From assembly GCF_000505665.1 (NCBI RefSeq), contig NC_023033.1:1640313-1704312 (forward strand): a stretch of DNA of 64,000 nucleotides, read 5' to 3'. Position 1 is the first letter of the stretch; the number at the start of each line of letters is the position of its first letter. The notes under the pieces are model-generated. The model made no database searches. It worked only from the letters and a program-made list of their open reading frames with translations, and was not told the DNA's origin. The DNA is from Thermosynechococcus sp. NK55a. Lineage in GTDB: Bacteria; Cyanobacteriota; Cyanobacteriia; Thermosynechococcales; Thermosynechococcaceae. Made by a program: the position numbers and the translations under genes. Shown here piece after piece: positions 9,435 to 18,463 of the stretch.

Positions 9435-9668
9435 ATGCAAAAGCGCCTTCATTACTCCTCTTTGGAAATTAACCGTCGGGCGGAAGAGTTGATTAAGCAC
9501 TCCGCCAATCGCTATCGGATTACCGTGCAAATTGCCAACCGGGCTAAACAGCGGCGGGGGCTAGAGGCCAGTGAAGATTTGGATGATCTGCCCCTAAAGC
9601 CGGTGATCCGTGCCATTATTGAAATGTCTGATGAAATTGCCCAGCCGGAGTTGCTGGCAGATTCCTAG
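9435..9668 (+). CDS. rpoZ: RNA polymerase omega subunit
   Basis: A 78-residue protein with the cyanobacterial omega pattern: [19 protein letters not shown], then [16 protein letters not shown] and the [13 protein letters not shown] segment. It helps assemble and stabilise the RNA polymerase core and, in Synechocystis, promotes primary sigma binding. GGAAAGGACC lies upstream of the ATG at 9435. It sits between mnmA and an exported hypothetical gene that starts 3 bases after the rpoZ stop, so the three are probably co-transcribed. Confidence 0.94.
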   Translation: MQKRLHYSSLEINRRAEELIKHSANRYRITVQIANRAKQRRGLEASEDLDDLPLKPVIRAIIEMSDEIAQPELLADS

Positions 9669-9670
9669 CC

Positions 9671-10336
9671 ATGGGCAGACGACGAGGTTGGACGTTTTTG
9701 GGCTGGGTGATGTGGGGGTGCTTGCTGGCACTCCTATGGTTACCCCTGAGTAGTGCTTGGAGCGTGGGGCGATCGCAGTCTGACCCCAATTTGCCCAATG
9801 CTACGGGTCAAATTCTCATTAATCCCCGTTTGGTGGCAGAAACCCTCTATCCGAAGTTACCCGGTTTCCCGAAGGAAAACCACTACATCCGCCAAGAAAA
9901 TCGCCAGCCAGCCCCGGAGAGTACACTCCTAGAGCGATTCATTGTCTATCACACTACTGTCAAAGGGCGATCGCCCCTCTACCGTTTTGACTGGAAAATT
10001 TCCCTGGCCGACTATTTGGGACTGAATGAATTCCTGCGTCCAGAAACCTATCCGGGACGTTCTTACCTAACAGTGAACCCAATGGAAGGGGATATGGCCG
10101 CCATTCGCCAACTTAATCGTCAACAACGGGACGCCTTGGTCAGCACACTGGCCACCTTCTACGCCCAACAGGCGGGGTTGCCCCCTACCCCACCCCAACC
10201 CCAGACAACGCTGCCAGAACCGACACCAAGACCCCCCCTCCCCCCGATTCCCCAACCCGGCAGTGCAGGTCTTTTGGCGCCTCCCAAACCCCCACGACCA
10301 ATGCCCACGGGGGAATCTCGCTTTTTACTGCCCTAA
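9671..10336 (+). CDS. Exported or anchored hypothetical protein with Pro-rich tail
   Basis: A 221-residue protein. Residues 1-30 are a basic N-terminus plus a hydrophobic segment (LGWVMWGCLLALLWLPLSSAW), a signal peptide or membrane anchor. The central part (residues 45-175) is soluble and contains a conserved-looking run with LERFIVYHTTVKGRSPLYRFDWK. The last 45 residues are Pro-rich, a typical periplasmic linker composition. It resembles cyanobacteria-restricted hypothetical proteins, but I cannot name the family. It follows rpoZ with almost no gap. Confidence 0.7.
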   Translation: MGRRRGWTFLGWVMWGCLLALLWLPLSSAWSVGRSQSDPNLPNATGQILINPRLVAETLYPKLPGFPKENHYIRQENRQPAPESTLLERFIVYHTTVKGRSPLYRFDWKISLADYLGLNEFLRPETYPGRSYLTVNPMEGDMAAIRQLNRQQRDALVSTLATFYAQQAGLPPTPPQPQTTLPEPTPRPPLPPIPQPGSAGLLAPPKPPRPMPTGESRFLLP

Positions 10337-10371
10337 ATGTTTGCAATTGAGTTCAATTGAGTTCCTGGGCC

Positions 10372-12963
10372 ATGGCTGTTCCGATTACTGAGTTGCTCAC
10401 CCCTGAGATCCTCAAACCCGCTCGCTATTTGGGCAATGAGCGCGGTGCGGTTCATAAACCCTGGGAAGCTGCAACGGTGCGCTGGGTGCTCAGCTATCCA
10501 GAAATCTATGAGGTGGGTGCTTCAAACTTGGGGCACATTATTCTCTACAACATTCTCAATACCCTCCCCGCTCAGCTGTGCGATCGCGCCTACCTACCGG
10601 CAGCGGATTTAGCCGCCAAATTGCGAGCCACCCAAACGCCTCTCTTTGCTGTGGAATCGCGCCGTGCCCTACGGGAGTTTGACATCATCGGCTTTAGCCT
10701 CAGCTATGAGCTGGGTGCTACCAACATTCTGGAAATGCTCGACTTGGCGGGGCTACCCCTGACTTGGCGGGAGCGACAACAGGCATCCCTAGAAGATATT
10801 CCCCTCATCTTTGCCGGAGGACAGACAGCGACATCGAACCCTGAACCTTACGCTGACTTCTTTGACTTTTTTGCCCTTGGGGATGGCGAAGAACTCTTGC
10901 CTGAAATTGGCCTTGTGGTGGCGGAAGGCAAACGAGCCGGCTTGAGTCGTCAAGATTTGCTATTGGATTTGGCACAGGTGCCGGGGGTCTATGTGCCCCA
11001 GTTTTATGATCGCCAGGGAGATGGCTCTGTTAAGCCCAACCGCCCCGCCGTGCCGGAGCGAATTTTGCGGCGGGTGGCTACTCCAATGCCCCACTATGCT
11101 ATTGGCTTGGTGCCCTATGTGGAAACCGTTCACGATCGCCTGACGGTGGAAATTCGGCGCGGCTGTACGCGCGGCTGTCGCTTTTGCCAACCGGGGATGC
11201 TGACTCGCCCTGCCCGTGATGTTGCCCCTGAGGAGGTGATTGCTGCCATTGAAACGGGGATGCGTGCCACCGGCTATAACGAGTTTTCCCTACTCTCTCT
11301 GAGTTGCTCCGACTATTTGGCTTTGCCCGCTGTGGGGGTGGAAATTAAAAACCGTCTCCAAAACGAGAATATCTCTCTGTCGCTCCCCAGTCAGCGGGTG
11401 GATCGCTTTGATGAAAACATTGCCCACATTGTGGGTGGTACTCGCCAAGGAGGGCTCACCTTTGCCCCGGAAGCGGGAACGCAACGACTGCGGGACATTA
11501 TCAACAAGGGTTTAACCAATGAGGAACTGCTGCGGGGAGTAAAAACGGCCTATGAGCAGGGCTGGGATAAGATCAAGCTCTACTTTATGATTGGCCTGCC
11601 GGGGGAAACTGATGCCGATGTCTTGGGGATTGCGGAAACCATCCGTTGGCTGAGGCGGGAGTGCTGGATCAAAGGACGCAAACCCCTGAGCTTTAACCTG
11701 ACCATCTCCAACTTTACCCCCAAGCCCCACACCCCCTTCCAGTGGCATGCTGTCTCCACCAGTGAGTTTCTGCGCAAACAGGAGCTGCTCAAGGCAGAAT
11801 TTCGGACTATTAAGGGTCTGAAGGCCAACTTTACCGATGTGCGCATCTCGGCAATGGAGGACTTTGTGGGTCGGGGCGATCGCCAACTCGGCCCTGTCAT
11901 CCGCCGCGCTTGGGAATTGGGAGCCCGCGAAGACTCTTGGTGGGAAAACCTGGATCGCGCCTATGCCGCCTGGACTCAGGCGATTCAAGAAGCGGGTTTG
12001 GACTGGAAATACCGCCAACTGGAAGCGGGCGAGTGGAATGTCTTTAGCGGTGGCAGCCACAACCTCGATGCCCCCCTACCCTGGGATCACATTGATACGG
12101 GCGTTAGTAAAGCCTGGCTCAAGGAAGACTTACACCGCGCCCTGGCAGCGGTTGTGGTGCCCGACTGTTCCTTTGACGGTTGTTCCCACTGCGGCGTCTG
12201 TGGTATTGATTTTGGCCATAACGTGGTCGTGCCGCCCCCGCCGATTCCGCCCATTCAAGGTCAGCCCCAAGTTCCCCAAGAACGCGTTCAACGTCTGCGG
12301 CTCACCTTTGGTAAAACGGGCGAGATGACCCTCCTCAGCCATTTGGACCTGCTGCGCCTCTTTGAGCGGGCCGTCCGCCGTGCCCACTTGCCCATTGCCT
12401 TTAGCGGCGGATTTCACCCCTCGCCGCGCATCTCTATCGCCAGTGCCTTGCCCCTTGGCGTGACCAGCTATGGGGAAATTGTGGACCTGGAGTTTTACCG
12501 TGAGGTCGATGCGCAGACGGTGCTGGCCCAATTGCGGCAGCAGCTTCCTCAGGAGATACCCCTCTATGGCTGTGAGGTGGTGCCCCTCAGTGAACCTGCT
12601 GCTAGTCAAGCCCTGCAAGCCGCCACCTATGAACTGCTCATCCGTGCACCTGAACCCCTAGAGCGGCAGACTTGGGAACAGTGGTTAGGGACCTTGCGAG
12701 CCACGCCTGAAATTCTCTATGAGCTAGCCACCAAGTCAGGGAAAACCCAAGTGGTTAATTTGCGCGATCGCCTCCTGGAGATTCGCCTCAATGAGTACCA
12801 AGATCACTGGCCAACGGTGAGCCTGATCTACACAGGGGTCTGTCGCAACGATGGCACGTTCCTGCGGCCAGAGCATTGTCTCTACTTGCTAGAGAAAGTC
12901 AGTGGCCACTCCTTAGAACTGGGGGCGATCGCCCGTCAGAAACTGCACCTCGAAACACCATGA
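10372..12963 (+). CDS. B12-binding/radical SAM protein (TIGR03960) fused to TIGR03936/DUF2344 domain
   Basis: An 863-residue fusion. The N-terminal 200 residues resemble the cobalamin-binding-like domain of TIGR03960 proteins, the radical SAM cluster motif is CTRGCRFC (residues 265-272), and the TIM-barrel continues to about 520. A cysteine-rich stretch (CSFDGCSHCGVCG) lies near 600. Residues 640-863 are the DUF2344 domain (LTFGKTGEMTLLSHLDLLRLFERA). The two modules are separate neighbouring genes in many bacteria. The substrate is not known to me. ATG at 10372 is chosen; a TTG five codons earlier is in frame. The stop overlaps the nanE start (ATGA). Confidence 0.9.
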   Translation: MAVPITELLTPEILKPARYLGNERGAVHKPWEAATVRWVLSYPEIYEVGASNLGHIILYNILNTLPAQLCDRAYLPAADLAAKLRATQTPLFAVESRRALREFDIIGFSLSYELGATNILEMLDLAGLPLTWRERQQASLEDIPLIFAGGQTATSNPEPYADFFDFFALGDGEELLPEIGLVVAEGKRAGLSRQDLLLDLAQVPGVYVPQFYDRQGDGSVKPNRPAVPERILRRVATPMPHYAIGLVPYVETVHDRLTVEIRRGCTRGCRFCQPGMLTRPARDVAPEEVIAAIETGMRATGYNEFSLLSLSCSDYLALPAVGVEIKNRLQNENISLSLPSQRVDRFDENIAHIVGGTRQGGLTFAPEAGTQRLRDIINKGLTNEELLRGVKTAYEQGWDKIKLYFMIGLPGETDADVLGIAETIRWLRRECWIKGRKPLSFNLTISNFTPKPHTPFQWHAVSTSEFLRKQELLKAEFRTIKGLKANFTDVRISAMEDFVGRGDRQLGPVIRRAWELGAREDSWWENLDRAYAAWTQAIQEAGLDWKYRQLEAGEWNVFSGGSHNLDAPLPWDHIDTGVSKAWLKEDLHRALAAVVVPDCSFDGCSHCGVCGIDFGHNVVVPPPPIPPIQGQPQVPQERVQRLRLTFGKTGEMTLLSHLDLLRLFERAVRRAHLPIAFSGGFHPSPRISIASALPLGVTSYGEIVDLEFYREVDAQTVLAQLRQQLPQEIPLYGCEVVPLSEPAASQALQAATYELLIRAPEPLERQTWEQWLGTLRATPEILYELATKSGKTQVVNLRDRLLEIRLNEYQDHWPTVSLIYTGVCRNDGTFLRPEHCLYLLEKVSGHSLELGAIARQKLHLETP

Positions 12964-13646
12964 ACCTAGCAACGCAAATTCACGGCGGTCTGATTGTCTC
13001 CTGCCAAGCCCCGCCAGATTCCCCTTTGGCCGCACCAGACATCATTGCCGCTATGGCAAGGGCAGCAGTTTTGCGGGGGGCAGTGGCCGTGCGCATCAAT
13101 ACCCCAGCCCATATTCAGGCAGTGCGCCAAGCGGTGAATGTGCCCATCATTGGCCTCTGGAAGCAGACCTTGCCAGCGTACCCTGTGTATATTACGCCTC
13201 GCTTTGCCGATGCGGTAGCTGTTGCAACAGCAGGCGCCGATATCATTGCCCTCGATGCCACAGCGCGATCGCGTCCTGAACCTCTACAGGATTTGATTCA
13301 GCGAATTCACGATGAACTGGGCAAGCCTGTGATGGCTGATATTGACTCCCTGGAAAATGCCGAAGCCGCGGTTGCTGCCGGAGCTGATTGGGTAGGCACC
13401 ACCCTCTTTGGCTACACCGAAACCACGGCGCATACCCCGCCCCCCAGTTGGTCGCTTCTGAGTCAGCTTGTCAAGCAGCTCAGCGTACCTATTCTTTGTG
13501 AAGGGGGAATTGCCAGTCCAACCATGGCTGCAAAGGCCTTGGGTTTAGGGGCTTGGGCAGTCGTTGTCGGCACCGACATTACCGGTATTGATCTTAAGGT
13601 GCAGCGGTATGTCGCGGCTCTCAAGGCTAATACAGCCCTTTCTTAG
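12960..13646 (+). CDS. nanE: Putative N-acetylmannosamine-6-phosphate 2-epimerase (NanE family)
   Basis: A 228-residue TIM-barrel. Family segments are GGLIVSCQAPPDSPL at the N-terminus, PIIGLWK, GADIIALDATARSRP and VMADIDSLENAEAAVAAGADWVGTT, where the Lys and Asp/Glu catalytic positions lie. NanE converts ManNAc-6-P to GlcNAc-6-P, but no other sialic-acid gene is nearby, so the physiological role in this organism is open. Its ATG overlaps the stop of the radical-SAM gene in an ATGA, indicating translational coupling. Confidence 0.88.
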   Translation: MNLATQIHGGLIVSCQAPPDSPLAAPDIIAAMARAAVLRGAVAVRINTPAHIQAVRQAVNVPIIGLWKQTLPAYPVYITPRFADAVAVATAGADIIALDATARSRPEPLQDLIQRIHDELGKPVMADIDSLENAEAAVAAGADWVGTTLFGYTETTAHTPPPSWSLLSQLVKQLSVPILCEGGIASPTMAAKALGLGAWAVVVGTDITGIDLKVQRYVAALKANTALS

Positions 13647-13890
13647 GGGAGTGGCTGTAACTCTGGCTCCAGCGACTGAGACCTACTCCTGATCTCAATG
13701 AAGCTTAGGGAAGGGGAAAGCTTTGTTGAGGGCACTGCGCCATTGAAAACTTTTATTCTAGTTTATTCTAGGCCTGTCGAAGTTGAGGGGTTTGTATATT
13801 TTCCTCTCTATTCCGACCGATAAACGAGAGTTTGTGGCAAAATAGAACCTATAGCGACTAATACACCTGTTAGCCTAGGAGCCACTATCT

Positions 13891-14526
13891 ATGAGCCTAA
13901 AACTTGGGGATGTCGTACCCAACTTTACCCAAGCCTCCTCCATGGGAGACATCAACTTCTACGAGTGGGCAGGGGATAGTTGGGTTGTCCTGTTCTCCCA
14001 TCCAGCGGATTACACCCCCGTTTGCACGACAGAACTGGGGGAAGTGGCACGGTTACGCCCAGAATTTGAGAAGCGCAATGTCAAAGTCTTGGCTCTGAGT
14101 GTCGATAGTGTGGAGTCCCACCTCGGCTGGATCAAAGACATCGAAGAAGTGAACAACGTCAAGGTGGATTACCCGATTTTGGCCGACGAGGACAAAAAAG
14201 TCTCCAACCTCTACGACATGATCCACCCCAACTCCCTGAACAACCTGACAGTGCGCACAGTCTTTATCATTGACCCCCAAAAACGCCTGCGCCTGACCAT
14301 GACCTATCCTGCCAGCACAGGCCGCAACTTTGCTGAGATTCTGCGGGTCATTGATTCGCTGCAACTGACGGACAACTACAGTGTGGCAACTCCGGCCAAC
14401 TGGCAAGAGGGTCAAGAGTGCGTGATTGTGCCTTCCCTCAGCGATGAAGAAGCGAAGCAGAAGTTTCCCAAGGGCTTCAATGCTGTTAAACCCTATCTGC
14501 GCTTGACACCTCAACCCAACAAATAG
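13891..14526 (+). CDS. 1-Cys peroxiredoxin (Prx6 type)
   Basis: A 211-residue thioredoxin-fold peroxidase that reduces H2O2 and organic hydroperoxides. The active-site segment is HPADYTPVCTTELGE with the peroxidatic Cys at residue 45, and the long C-terminal domain (after residue 165, with a PSLSDEEAKQKFPKG segment) is diagnostic of the Prx6 class. The upstream spacer of 244 bases holds its promoter, and a strong hairpin terminator follows 28 bases after the stop, so it is probably monocistronic. Confidence 0.95.
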   Translation: MSLKLGDVVPNFTQASSMGDINFYEWAGDSWVVLFSHPADYTPVCTTELGEVARLRPEFEKRNVKVLALSVDSVESHLGWIKDIEEVNNVKVDYPILADEDKKVSNLYDMIHPNSLNNLTVRTVFIIDPQKRLRLTMTYPASTGRNFAEILRVIDSLQLTDNYSVATPANWQEGQECVIVPSLSDEEAKQKFPKGFNAVKPYLRLTPQPNK

Positions 14527-14554
14527 CCTAGATTAGCCTAGACAAGTCATGGCC

Positions 14555-14583
14555 ACACCCTGAGCTGTTCGGGGTGTTTTTTT
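14555..14583 (+). terminator. Rho-independent terminator of the peroxiredoxin gene
   Basis: ACACCC at 14555-14560 pairs with GGGTGT ending near 14577, followed directly by a run of seven T. An upstream direct repeat TAGCCTAGA (about 14525-14542) is not part of the stem. Confidence 0.8.
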
Positions 14584-14651
14584 GTGCCTCGGCAGCATCC
14601 CAAGATAGGATAATTTTGCATGGCAAAACTCAGGAAAGGAATAGAGGCGCA

Positions 14652-15341
14652 ATGCAGCGTTGGATACTTTGGCTTTTGATACCCCTTTTCGTCTGTTTGA
14701 GTGGATGCGTCCAAGCAGATATGGTCATCCAGCATCAGGGACAAACGGGGGGGAGCCTAACCTACAGGCTAACGCTGCCTCAGCCCGATCCTCTTTTTAC
14801 TGAGCAAGTCATCCAGCAGGCGCACCGCTTGGGGGGAGCGGTCAAGCAGCGCGATAAAACCCATCTTCAGGTGACGATTCCCTTTGACACCAGCCAGCAA
14901 TTGGCCACCGTCCTCAATCGCATTGGTCGTGTGCCCTATCTTTCCCAAGTCACTGCTAAGGCGGATATTTTTGACCAGAACCTGTTGCTCTTTGTCCGGG
15001 AACGCTTTCGCTATGACATTGACCTGCGACCCTTGGGTATTGAGTCCCGTGATCAAGCCGTTCTGGTGGCACCGCGGTCACTGCTGAATTTTCAGCTTGC
15101 CCTAGAAACCCCTTGGGGGGGACACCCGATTGAACGCCCAGCCATGGCGAAGGACACAGTTGTGAACCCCCATGTTCAGCGGGGGGGCGATCGCCTGACT
15201 TGGACATTGATACCTGGTTATCTCAATCACCTAGAGGCAGTCTATTGGTATCCCAGTCCCTTGGGGTGGGGTACCTTGGTCATTGTTGGCCTACTGATGT
15301 TGGGCAGTTGGCTGCGCACCCGTCTTAGCGGTTCTGCCTAA
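14652..15341 (+). CDS. DUF3153 lipoprotein
   Basis: A 229-residue predicted lipoprotein. The N-terminus has a hydrophobic signal with lipobox LSGC, then a beta-rich periplasmic part with the DUF3153 look (repeated strands around residues 40-190), and a C-terminal membrane helix (LGWGTLVIVGLLMLGSW) followed by Arg residues. ATG at 14652 fits the signal; an upstream in-frame start would put charged residues before it. It lies 7 bases before the AI-2E-family gene and is probably co-transcribed with it. The function of the family is not known to me. Confidence 0.82.
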   Translation: MQRWILWLLIPLFVCLSGCVQADMVIQHQGQTGGSLTYRLTLPQPDPLFTEQVIQQAHRLGGAVKQRDKTHLQVTIPFDTSQQLATVLNRIGRVPYLSQVTAKADIFDQNLLLFVRERFRYDIDLRPLGIESRDQAVLVAPRSLLNFQLALETPWGGHPIERPAMAKDTVVNPHVQRGGDRLTWTLIPGYLNHLEAVYWYPSPLGWGTLVIVGLLMLGSWLRTRLSGSA

Positions 15342-15348
15342 GATTCCC

Positions 15349-16383
15349 ATGCGATGGTCTGGTCCCCCGGGGAGTTGGCAACGGTATCTTGCCTATTTAA
15401 TTACAGGACCTCTGACTGTCCTCAACCTCTGGGTGGCGGAGCAAGTTTACCTCTATTTTGAATATCCGATTAATATTCTTGTCATTGCCGCCATCTTGGC
15501 TTTTTTGCTCAATCAAGTGGTGATTCGTCTTTGTGCTCGCGGTCTGCAGCGACGGCAGGCGATCGCCCTTGTGTTACTGATTACTCTTTTGGTGGTCAGT
15601 GTATTGATGCTGTTGCTGCTCCCCCTTGCGATTCAACAGGCGGAAGAACTCCTGAATCAACTGCCAGAGTTGGCAGATACCAGCAATCAAAATTTGCGCC
15701 ATCTGGATCAACTCCTGCGCCGCTACCAATTCCCCGTGGGGGTGAATGACTTGATGGAAGAGCTGACGATTCAGGTCAAAGGAATTGCTGCCCTGTTACC
15801 CAGTGTTGCCATTACAACTGTAACTAGGTTTTTTGATACTCTCTTGGTGTTGATTCTAACAGTGTATATGCTCTTTTATGGGAGTGGGATTTGGCGCGGG
15901 CTAATGCAACTGGTACCCAAGCCTTGGCGGCAGGTGGTGGATGACGCTTTGCGCCTGAATATTCGCAGTTTTTTTTCAGCGCAACTGTTTCTGGGGCTGT
16001 TTATGTTTCTTGCCCTCATTCCCTTTATGGTTGCCCTGCAGGTTAATTTTGGCTTTCTTTTTGCCCTTATCATTGGAGTTGCCCAGTTAATTCCTGTGGT
16101 AGGGGCAACGCTGGGGATTGGCTTTGTCACCCTGCTCATTCTCTTTCAGGATGCGTGGCTGGCTTTGAATATTTTCCTGATTGCCGTGGTTTTGCAACAG
16201 ATTAAGGACAATGTGCTTGCCCCCAAGTTACTAGGGAATTTGATGGGACTCAACCCTCTCTGGCAGTTTATTGCCCTGCTCATTGGCGCGCGGGTGGCAG
16301 GCTTCTTGGGAATTTTGCTGGCGATTCCCCTGGCAGCAACGGTGAAAGTGGTTCTAGAGTCCCCTCCTGCCCCAGAGGGGTAG
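15349..16383 (+). CDS. AI-2E/PerM family transporter
   Basis: A 344-residue polytopic membrane protein with two N-terminal helices, a long soluble segment (about residues 95-150), then five to six helices. The family segment GVAQLIPVVGATLG and the following LQQIKDNVLAPKLLGNLMGLNPL are typical of AI-2E exporter/PerM proteins. Substrates in cyanobacteria are unknown; some members act as Na+/H+ antiporters. The last 104 bases overlap the convergent EcsC-like gene. Confidence 0.88.
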   Translation: MRWSGPPGSWQRYLAYLITGPLTVLNLWVAEQVYLYFEYPINILVIAAILAFLLNQVVIRLCARGLQRRQAIALVLLITLLVVSVLMLLLLPLAIQQAEELLNQLPELADTSNQNLRHLDQLLRRYQFPVGVNDLMEELTIQVKGIAALLPSVAITTVTRFFDTLLVLILTVYMLFYGSGIWRGLMQLVPKPWRQVVDDALRLNIRSFFSAQLFLGLFMFLALIPFMVALQVNFGFLFALIIGVAQLIPVVGATLGIGFVTLLILFQDAWLALNIFLIAVVLQQIKDNVLAPKLLGNLMGLNPLWQFIALLIGARVAGFLGILLAIPLAATVKVVLESPPAPEG

Positions 16384-17002
16384 CTGACGGCGCGGATCGG
16401 AAAGTTTTGATCAACGCACACACCCCATGGCCAAAAACAGTCATAGTAATGGCGTTTGTGCCACCACCAATGACCCCACCAATCAAGGGCAGGGCCCGAA
16501 CCATCACACTTCTGCCAGCAATTCTGCCAACAATTCGTTGAGCCAGGGGCCGCGGTAGCTGTTGGATGACTTTTTGCAGCAATTGGGGTAATTTTTTTTC
16601 CACCGACCGTCTGACGACGGTGTTGAAAACTTGCCGACACAATTCGGTGCCAAAGTACTCTGCTAGCTGATTAGCGGTAACTCCAGAAGCAACGGAAATC
16701 AGTATCATTAGCACATTTTCATCTTCGACATCTAGGCCATAGATAGTAAAGAGGGCTGCTGTTAGCTTCGTTTGAGAATAGACAAAGGAGCCAATGTCCA
16801 GCACCAGGCCAAGCCAACCCATCAGGCCAGTGACTACACCAGTGCCAAAGGACCAGAAAGTGGCCTCGTAAATGGCATGGTTGGCCATGCGATCGCGATC
16901 GCCCTGCCACTGAGGATCGCAGAGAAACTGGTGTCCCCATTCTTGCCCCTCCTGTACGGCGCCGAGCAGACCGGCCCAAGAGAAGTCAGCTGGCTGGGGC
17001 AT
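16280..17002 (-). CDS. EcsC-like hypothetical protein
   Basis: A 240-residue protein with Gly-rich hydrophobic helices (residues 50-80, GTGVVTGLMGWLGLVLDIGSF; and 170-205, LPLIGGVIGGGTNAITMTVF), the pattern of EcsC-family proteins. ATG at 17002 has AGGAG at good spacing; an in-frame GTG lies two codons upstream. The C-terminal 35 residues lie antisense over the end of the AI-2E-family gene and are Pro/Ser-rich, so the conserved part ends before the overlap. Function unknown. Confidence 0.7.
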   Translation of the reverse strand: MPQPADFSWAGLLGAVQEGQEWGHQFLCDPQWQGDRDRMANHAIYEATFWSFGTGVVTGLMGWLGLVLDIGSFVYSQTKLTAALFTIYGLDVEDENVLMILISVASGVTANQLAEYFGTELCRQVFNTVVRRSVEKKLPQLLQKVIQQLPRPLAQRIVGRIAGRSVMVRALPLIGGVIGGGTNAITMTVFGHGVCALIKTFRSAPSATPLGQEGTLEPLSPLLPGESPAKFPRSLPPARQ

Positions 17003-17101
17003 AGGCACACTCCTGATGGGGGATGGTTCACTGATTTATCTATTGATTATCCATCGATCAGTTGCTAAGTATGCACGCCAAGCCAATAATTTTCGGAATG
17101 A

Positions 17102-18409
17102 CTATTTGGGCACCGCTGCCGTGAGTACCTCGTGTCCGTCAGCCGTGACGAGGACATCGTCTTCAATGCGCACCCCAATGCCGCGCCAGCGATCGCCAAT
17201 CTCGGGCTGACCCTCGGCGGGGGTTGCTTCAGGATGAATATAAATCCCTGGCTCAACCGTCAACACTTGCCCCGGCTGGAGGGTCACCCATGTCTCCTTG
17301 TTGTGCTTGTAAAGACCGACATCGTGGACATCGAGTCCCAGCCAGTGACCGGTGCCATGCATAAAGAAGGTGCGGTACTTCTGGGTCTGATTCTCTTTCC
17401 CTTCATTGATGAGGGTCTCAATTTCCCCGCGCAGCAGGCCAAGGTCAACCAAGCCTTCAACAATCACCTGCACCGCTGCATCGTGGATTTGGTTGTAGGT
17501 ATTCCCCGGTCGCACCTGCTCAATTGCCGCTTTTTGGGCAGCGAGGACAATATCATAAATCGCCTTTTGTTCGCCGGTAAACTGGCCACTTACAGGAAAG
17601 GTGCGGGTAATATCGGCGTTGTAGTAACGATAGGCACAGCCCGCATCAATCAGGAGCAAGTCTCCTGCTGCCATTTGCCGTTGGTTTTCGGTGTAGTGGA
17701 GCACACAGGCATTCGGACCTGAGGCAACAATTGAAGGATAAGCAGGGCCATCGCCTCCCCGTAGGCGAAACACATGCTCTATCTCTGCTTGGATCTCGTA
17801 TTCCCAGCGCCCCGGAGCAGCCAGTTCGCGGGCACACTGATGGGCTTCGACAGTGATGGCGATCGCCCGGCGGATCAAGGCCAGTTCCGCTGCTGATTTA
17901 ATTTGCCGCATGGGTGCCAAGAGAATACTGGGATCCGCGATCGCCCGCGGACCTGTGCCCCGTTTTGGTAGCGTCGCCAGCAGCCGCTGGTAGTGCTTGA
18001 GAATCAGTTGATTAAAACGCTCGTTGTGACCAAAGTGGTAGTACAGCGGATCCCCCGTCTCCAAATAGCGGGGCAGGTGCTCCTCTAGCTCACCAATGGG
18101 ATATACAGCATCGGCGCCTAACTCCTCCTTGGCCGCGTCTACGCCAAGGCGTGCTCCTGTCCAAATTTCTTGGCTGAGATCCTTGGGTTGCACAAAGAGC
18201 ACATAGCGATGCTCGCTGTGGTTGGGCGCAAAAACAGCAACCGCCTCTGGCTCATTAAAGCCCGTGAGATAGTAAAAATTACTGTCTTGGCGAAAGTTGT
18301 AGTCCACATCATTGTGCATGATGGCGCGCGGGGCACTACAGAAAACAGCCACACCTGTGCCCAATTTCTCTAAAAACTGCTGCTGTCGTTGCTGGTACTC
18401 TGCTTTCAT
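17102..18409 (-). CDS. pepP: Xaa-Pro aminopeptidase (M24B)
   Basis: A 435-residue cytosolic metallopeptidase that releases N-terminal residues preceding proline. The N-terminal creatinase-like domain contains NDVDYNFRQDSNFYYLTGFNEP. The catalytic pita-bread domain has the ligands in LLIDAGCAYRYYNADITRTF, GTGHWLGLDVHD, TVEPGIY and RIEDDVLVT, with both Asp, the His and both Glu present. Usual length for PepP. It is downstream of the tRNA-Leu gene on the same strand. Confidence 0.95.
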   Translation of the reverse strand: MKAEYQQRQQQFLEKLGTGVAVFCSAPRAIMHNDVDYNFRQDSNFYYLTGFNEPEAVAVFAPNHSEHRYVLFVQPKDLSQEIWTGARLGVDAAKEELGADAVYPIGELEEHLPRYLETGDPLYYHFGHNERFNQLILKHYQRLLATLPKRGTGPRAIADPSILLAPMRQIKSAAELALIRRAIAITVEAHQCARELAAPGRWEYEIQAEIEHVFRLRGGDGPAYPSIVASGPNACVLHYTENQRQMAAGDLLLIDAGCAYRYYNADITRTFPVSGQFTGEQKAIYDIVLAAQKAAIEQVRPGNTYNQIHDAAVQVIVEGLVDLGLLRGEIETLINEGKENQTQKYRTFFMHGTGHWLGLDVHDVGLYKHNKETWVTLQPGQVLTVEPGIYIHPEATPAEGQPEIGDRWRGIGVRIEDDVLVTADGHEVLTAAVPK

Positions 18410-18463
18410 CGCGCCCTGAAAAACGGGTTAACCCTTGGGAATGATCACCCTGAAATGGTTTGG

